Made by a program: the position numbers and the translations under genes
Assembly (NCBI GenBank): GCA_036262075.1
Contig: DATAJO010000022.1
Span: forward strand, 1-64,000
DNA length: 64,000 nucleotides
Direction: 5' to 3'
DNA from: JACDBZ01 sp036262075
GTDB lineage: Bacteria > Chloroflexota > Limnocylindria > QHBO01
Shown here: piece by piece, positions 62,814 to 64,000 of the stretch
Layout: each line of letters starts with the position of its first letter
Position numbering within the stretch: the stretch's first letter is position 1
Notes under the pieces: model-generated
Database searches by the model: none
Told to the model about the DNA's origin: nothing
What the model saw: only the letters and a program-made list of their open reading frames with translations

Positions 62814-64000
62814 GTCGGGAGCCGATACGCCCCCGCGGGAATTGCCTCGAGCGCGCCGTTCGGCAGCTGCGCGGCCGGCGCCTCGTTCCCGAGGCTCTTC
62901 CGCTCCTGCTGGAGGACCCAGATCACGCTGTTGGCGAGCGCCAGCAGCCCGAAGAAGTAGCGCGCGTAGGACAAGTGGAGGAACACGGCCGTCGATGCGT
63001 ACATGAGCACCGCCAGCCAGAACGCACCGGCCAGGTCGGCGTAGTCGCGCCGTCGGGTCAGCCAGTAGTTCCGGAGTCCCGAGAGCTGGGTCATCGTCAG
63101 CGCGATCATGGCCAATCCGCTCGTCAGGCCGATGATCCCCAGCTCGGCGGCCCACTCGACGTACATGTTGTGCGCACGGCGCTCCTCGAGGAAGAACCGG
63201 AGGCCGAGCCGGTTGGCGTACTCGATCGAGTAGTCCTGCGCGTACACGCCCGGACCGACGCCGGCGATGGGGTGATCGACGAAGACGAGCAGCGCGGCCA
63301 CGTTCGAGGTCGTGCGCCCGAGCACCGCGCCGTCGGGGGCATCGCTGTCCCCTGAGACCCAGCCCGCTACGGCGCCGATCGACTCGACGCGGGCGATGAA
63401 CTCGGGAGCGACGGCGAAGACGGAGACCATGAAGGCGAGGATGACCGCCAGCATGTGGCGCAGCTTCACGTAGCGTTTGAGCACGAGGACGACCGCCAGC
63501 AGCCCCATCGCGACGGCAGCGCCGCGCGAGAAGGTCAGCAGGACGCCCGTGGCGATGACGAGGCTGGCGGCGGCCGGAAGGACGCGGCCGAGCAGCGCGT
63601 GACGGATGCCCATGCCGGTCAGGGCCAGGGGGACGACGACGAGGAGCACCTGTGCGAAGCGGTTCGTCTCACCGACCGGCCCCTCGCTCCTCGGGCGGTC
63701 GTCGGGGTTGGGGATGCCGGTGATGATCTCGGCCTGGTCCTTGATCCGCGCGAAGCCCAGGTAGGGGTCGTCGTAGCTCTGCGTCACCTCCTGGTGAATC
63801 GCCAGGGCGGCCATGACCACCGCGGCGACCACCAGGGTGCGGACGGCGTACTGGGCGACGCGCGGGCTGCGGATCGCGTTCGAGGCGAGTGCGTAGATGA
63901 GCAGCCCCTCGCCGAGGAGCGTGACGACCGACTGCGTGGCGAGGGCCGGGTTGGTGGACGTCGCCGACGACAGCAGGTTGGCGCCCACGTAGATCAGCAG
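62810..64000 (-). CDS. O-antigen ligase/polymerase-family membrane protein, partial
   Basis: The frame is open to the right edge, so the N-terminus is missing. The 396 visible residues include about nine helices, and the Wzy_C/WaaL region reads HPIAGVGPGVYAQDYSIEYANRLGL, then RRAHNMYVEWAAELGIIGL, with the conserved His-Asn. LTFSRGAAVAMGLLAVVLVL is also characteristic (S-R-G in a helix). It joins or polymerises lipid-linked glycans outside the membrane. A GTG at 63988 is inside the gene and is probably not the start. With GT2 and the ABC exporter it marks a glycan locus continuing to the right. Confidence 0.88.
   Translation of the reverse strand: MLIYVGANLLSSATSTNPALATQSVVTLLGEGLLIYALASNAIRSPRVAQYAVRTLVVAAVVMAALAIHQEVTQSYDDPYLGFARIKDQAEIITGIPNPDDRPRSEGPVGETNRFAQVLLVVVPLALTGMGIRHALLGRVLPAAASLVIATGVLLTFSRGAAVAMGLLAVVLVLKRYVKLRHMLAVILAFMVSVFAVAPEFIARVESIGAVAGWVSGDSDAPDGAVLGRTTSNVAALLVFVDHPIAGVGPGVYAQDYSIEYANRLGLRFFLEERRAHNMYVEWAAELGIIGLTSGLAMIALTMTQLSGLRNYWLTRRRDYADLAGAFWLAVLMYASTAVFLHLSYARYFFGLLALANSVIWVLQQERKSLGNEAPAAQLPNGALEAIPAGAYRLPT

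Overview
The window is very GC-rich DNA (strong G/C bias at third codon positions) from a free-living bacterium. The gene set fits a soil or freshwater Chloroflexota lineage (Limnocylindria-like) best: short 6-phosphogluconate dehydrogenase, OpcA, cysteine-desulfurase-like aminotransferase, LigC plus a separate LigD-type polymerase, and an alpha-glucan phosphorylase. An actinobacterium cannot be excluded from sequence alone. No rRNA, tRNA, CRISPR array, transposase, phage gene or integrase was seen. Coding density is high: no stretch over 300 bases lacks a gene, and the longest gaps (about 200-250 bases near 17.1, 38.5, 39.1 and 51.4 kb) are described as features.

Layout. 0-4.7 kb: glutamate dehydrogenase, a two-component pair whose soluble kinase has an N-terminal winged-helix-like region, and two DoxX proteins. 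4.9-10.1 kb: MFS permease, then a coupled minus-strand operon folE / RibD-like reductase / FAD reductase / glycosyltransferase. 10.1-12.5 kb: small cupredoxin operon divergent from a cysteine-bearing HTH regulator. 12.6-17.1 kb: Lhr helicase. 17.3-19.9 kb: polar amino-acid ABC importer. 20.0-23.1 kb: SAM hydrolase, beta-CASP nuclease and an anchored unknown protein. 23.2-27.9 kb: ATP-dependent DNA ligase, DUF885 peptidase-like protein, DinB protein, LigD-type polymerase. 28.0-39.0 kb: YihY, M23 murein hydrolase activator, glycogen phosphorylase, class V aminotransferase, a large acidic HTH protein, DAO oxidoreductase, nicotinamidase and a zinc-ribbon protein with a long leader. 39.2-50.1 kb: one ten-gene operon carrying most of the pentose phosphate pathway (tkt-tal-pgi-gnd-zwf-opcA-pgl), two small proteins and proline dehydrogenase. 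50.1-64.0 kb: unknown small proteins, a secreted protein, an ATP-grasp enzyme, then a minus-strand set (GT2, CMD, TPP enzyme, ABC exporter, ParB-like protein, cyclase), a secreted toroid-like protein and a partial O-antigen ligase. This last region looks like the edge of a cell-surface glycan locus.

Expression signals fall into two classes. Many first genes lack a Shine-Dalgarno (SD) sequence and carry a -10-like hexamer (T-A-N-N-N-T or close) 6-8 bases before the start codon, as expected for leaderless mRNAs. Internal operon genes use SD sequences or 1-14 base overlaps. Two genes on the right side (cyclase and TPP enzyme) have a well-spaced SD followed by ATC where the start codon should be. 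These apparent non-canonical starts are the most unusual observation. Other points of interest are a perfect 25-base palindrome that supplies the SD of two divergent genes, an 11-bp-phased direct repeat at the -35 of the two-component operon, and the winged-helix/histidine-kinase fusion.
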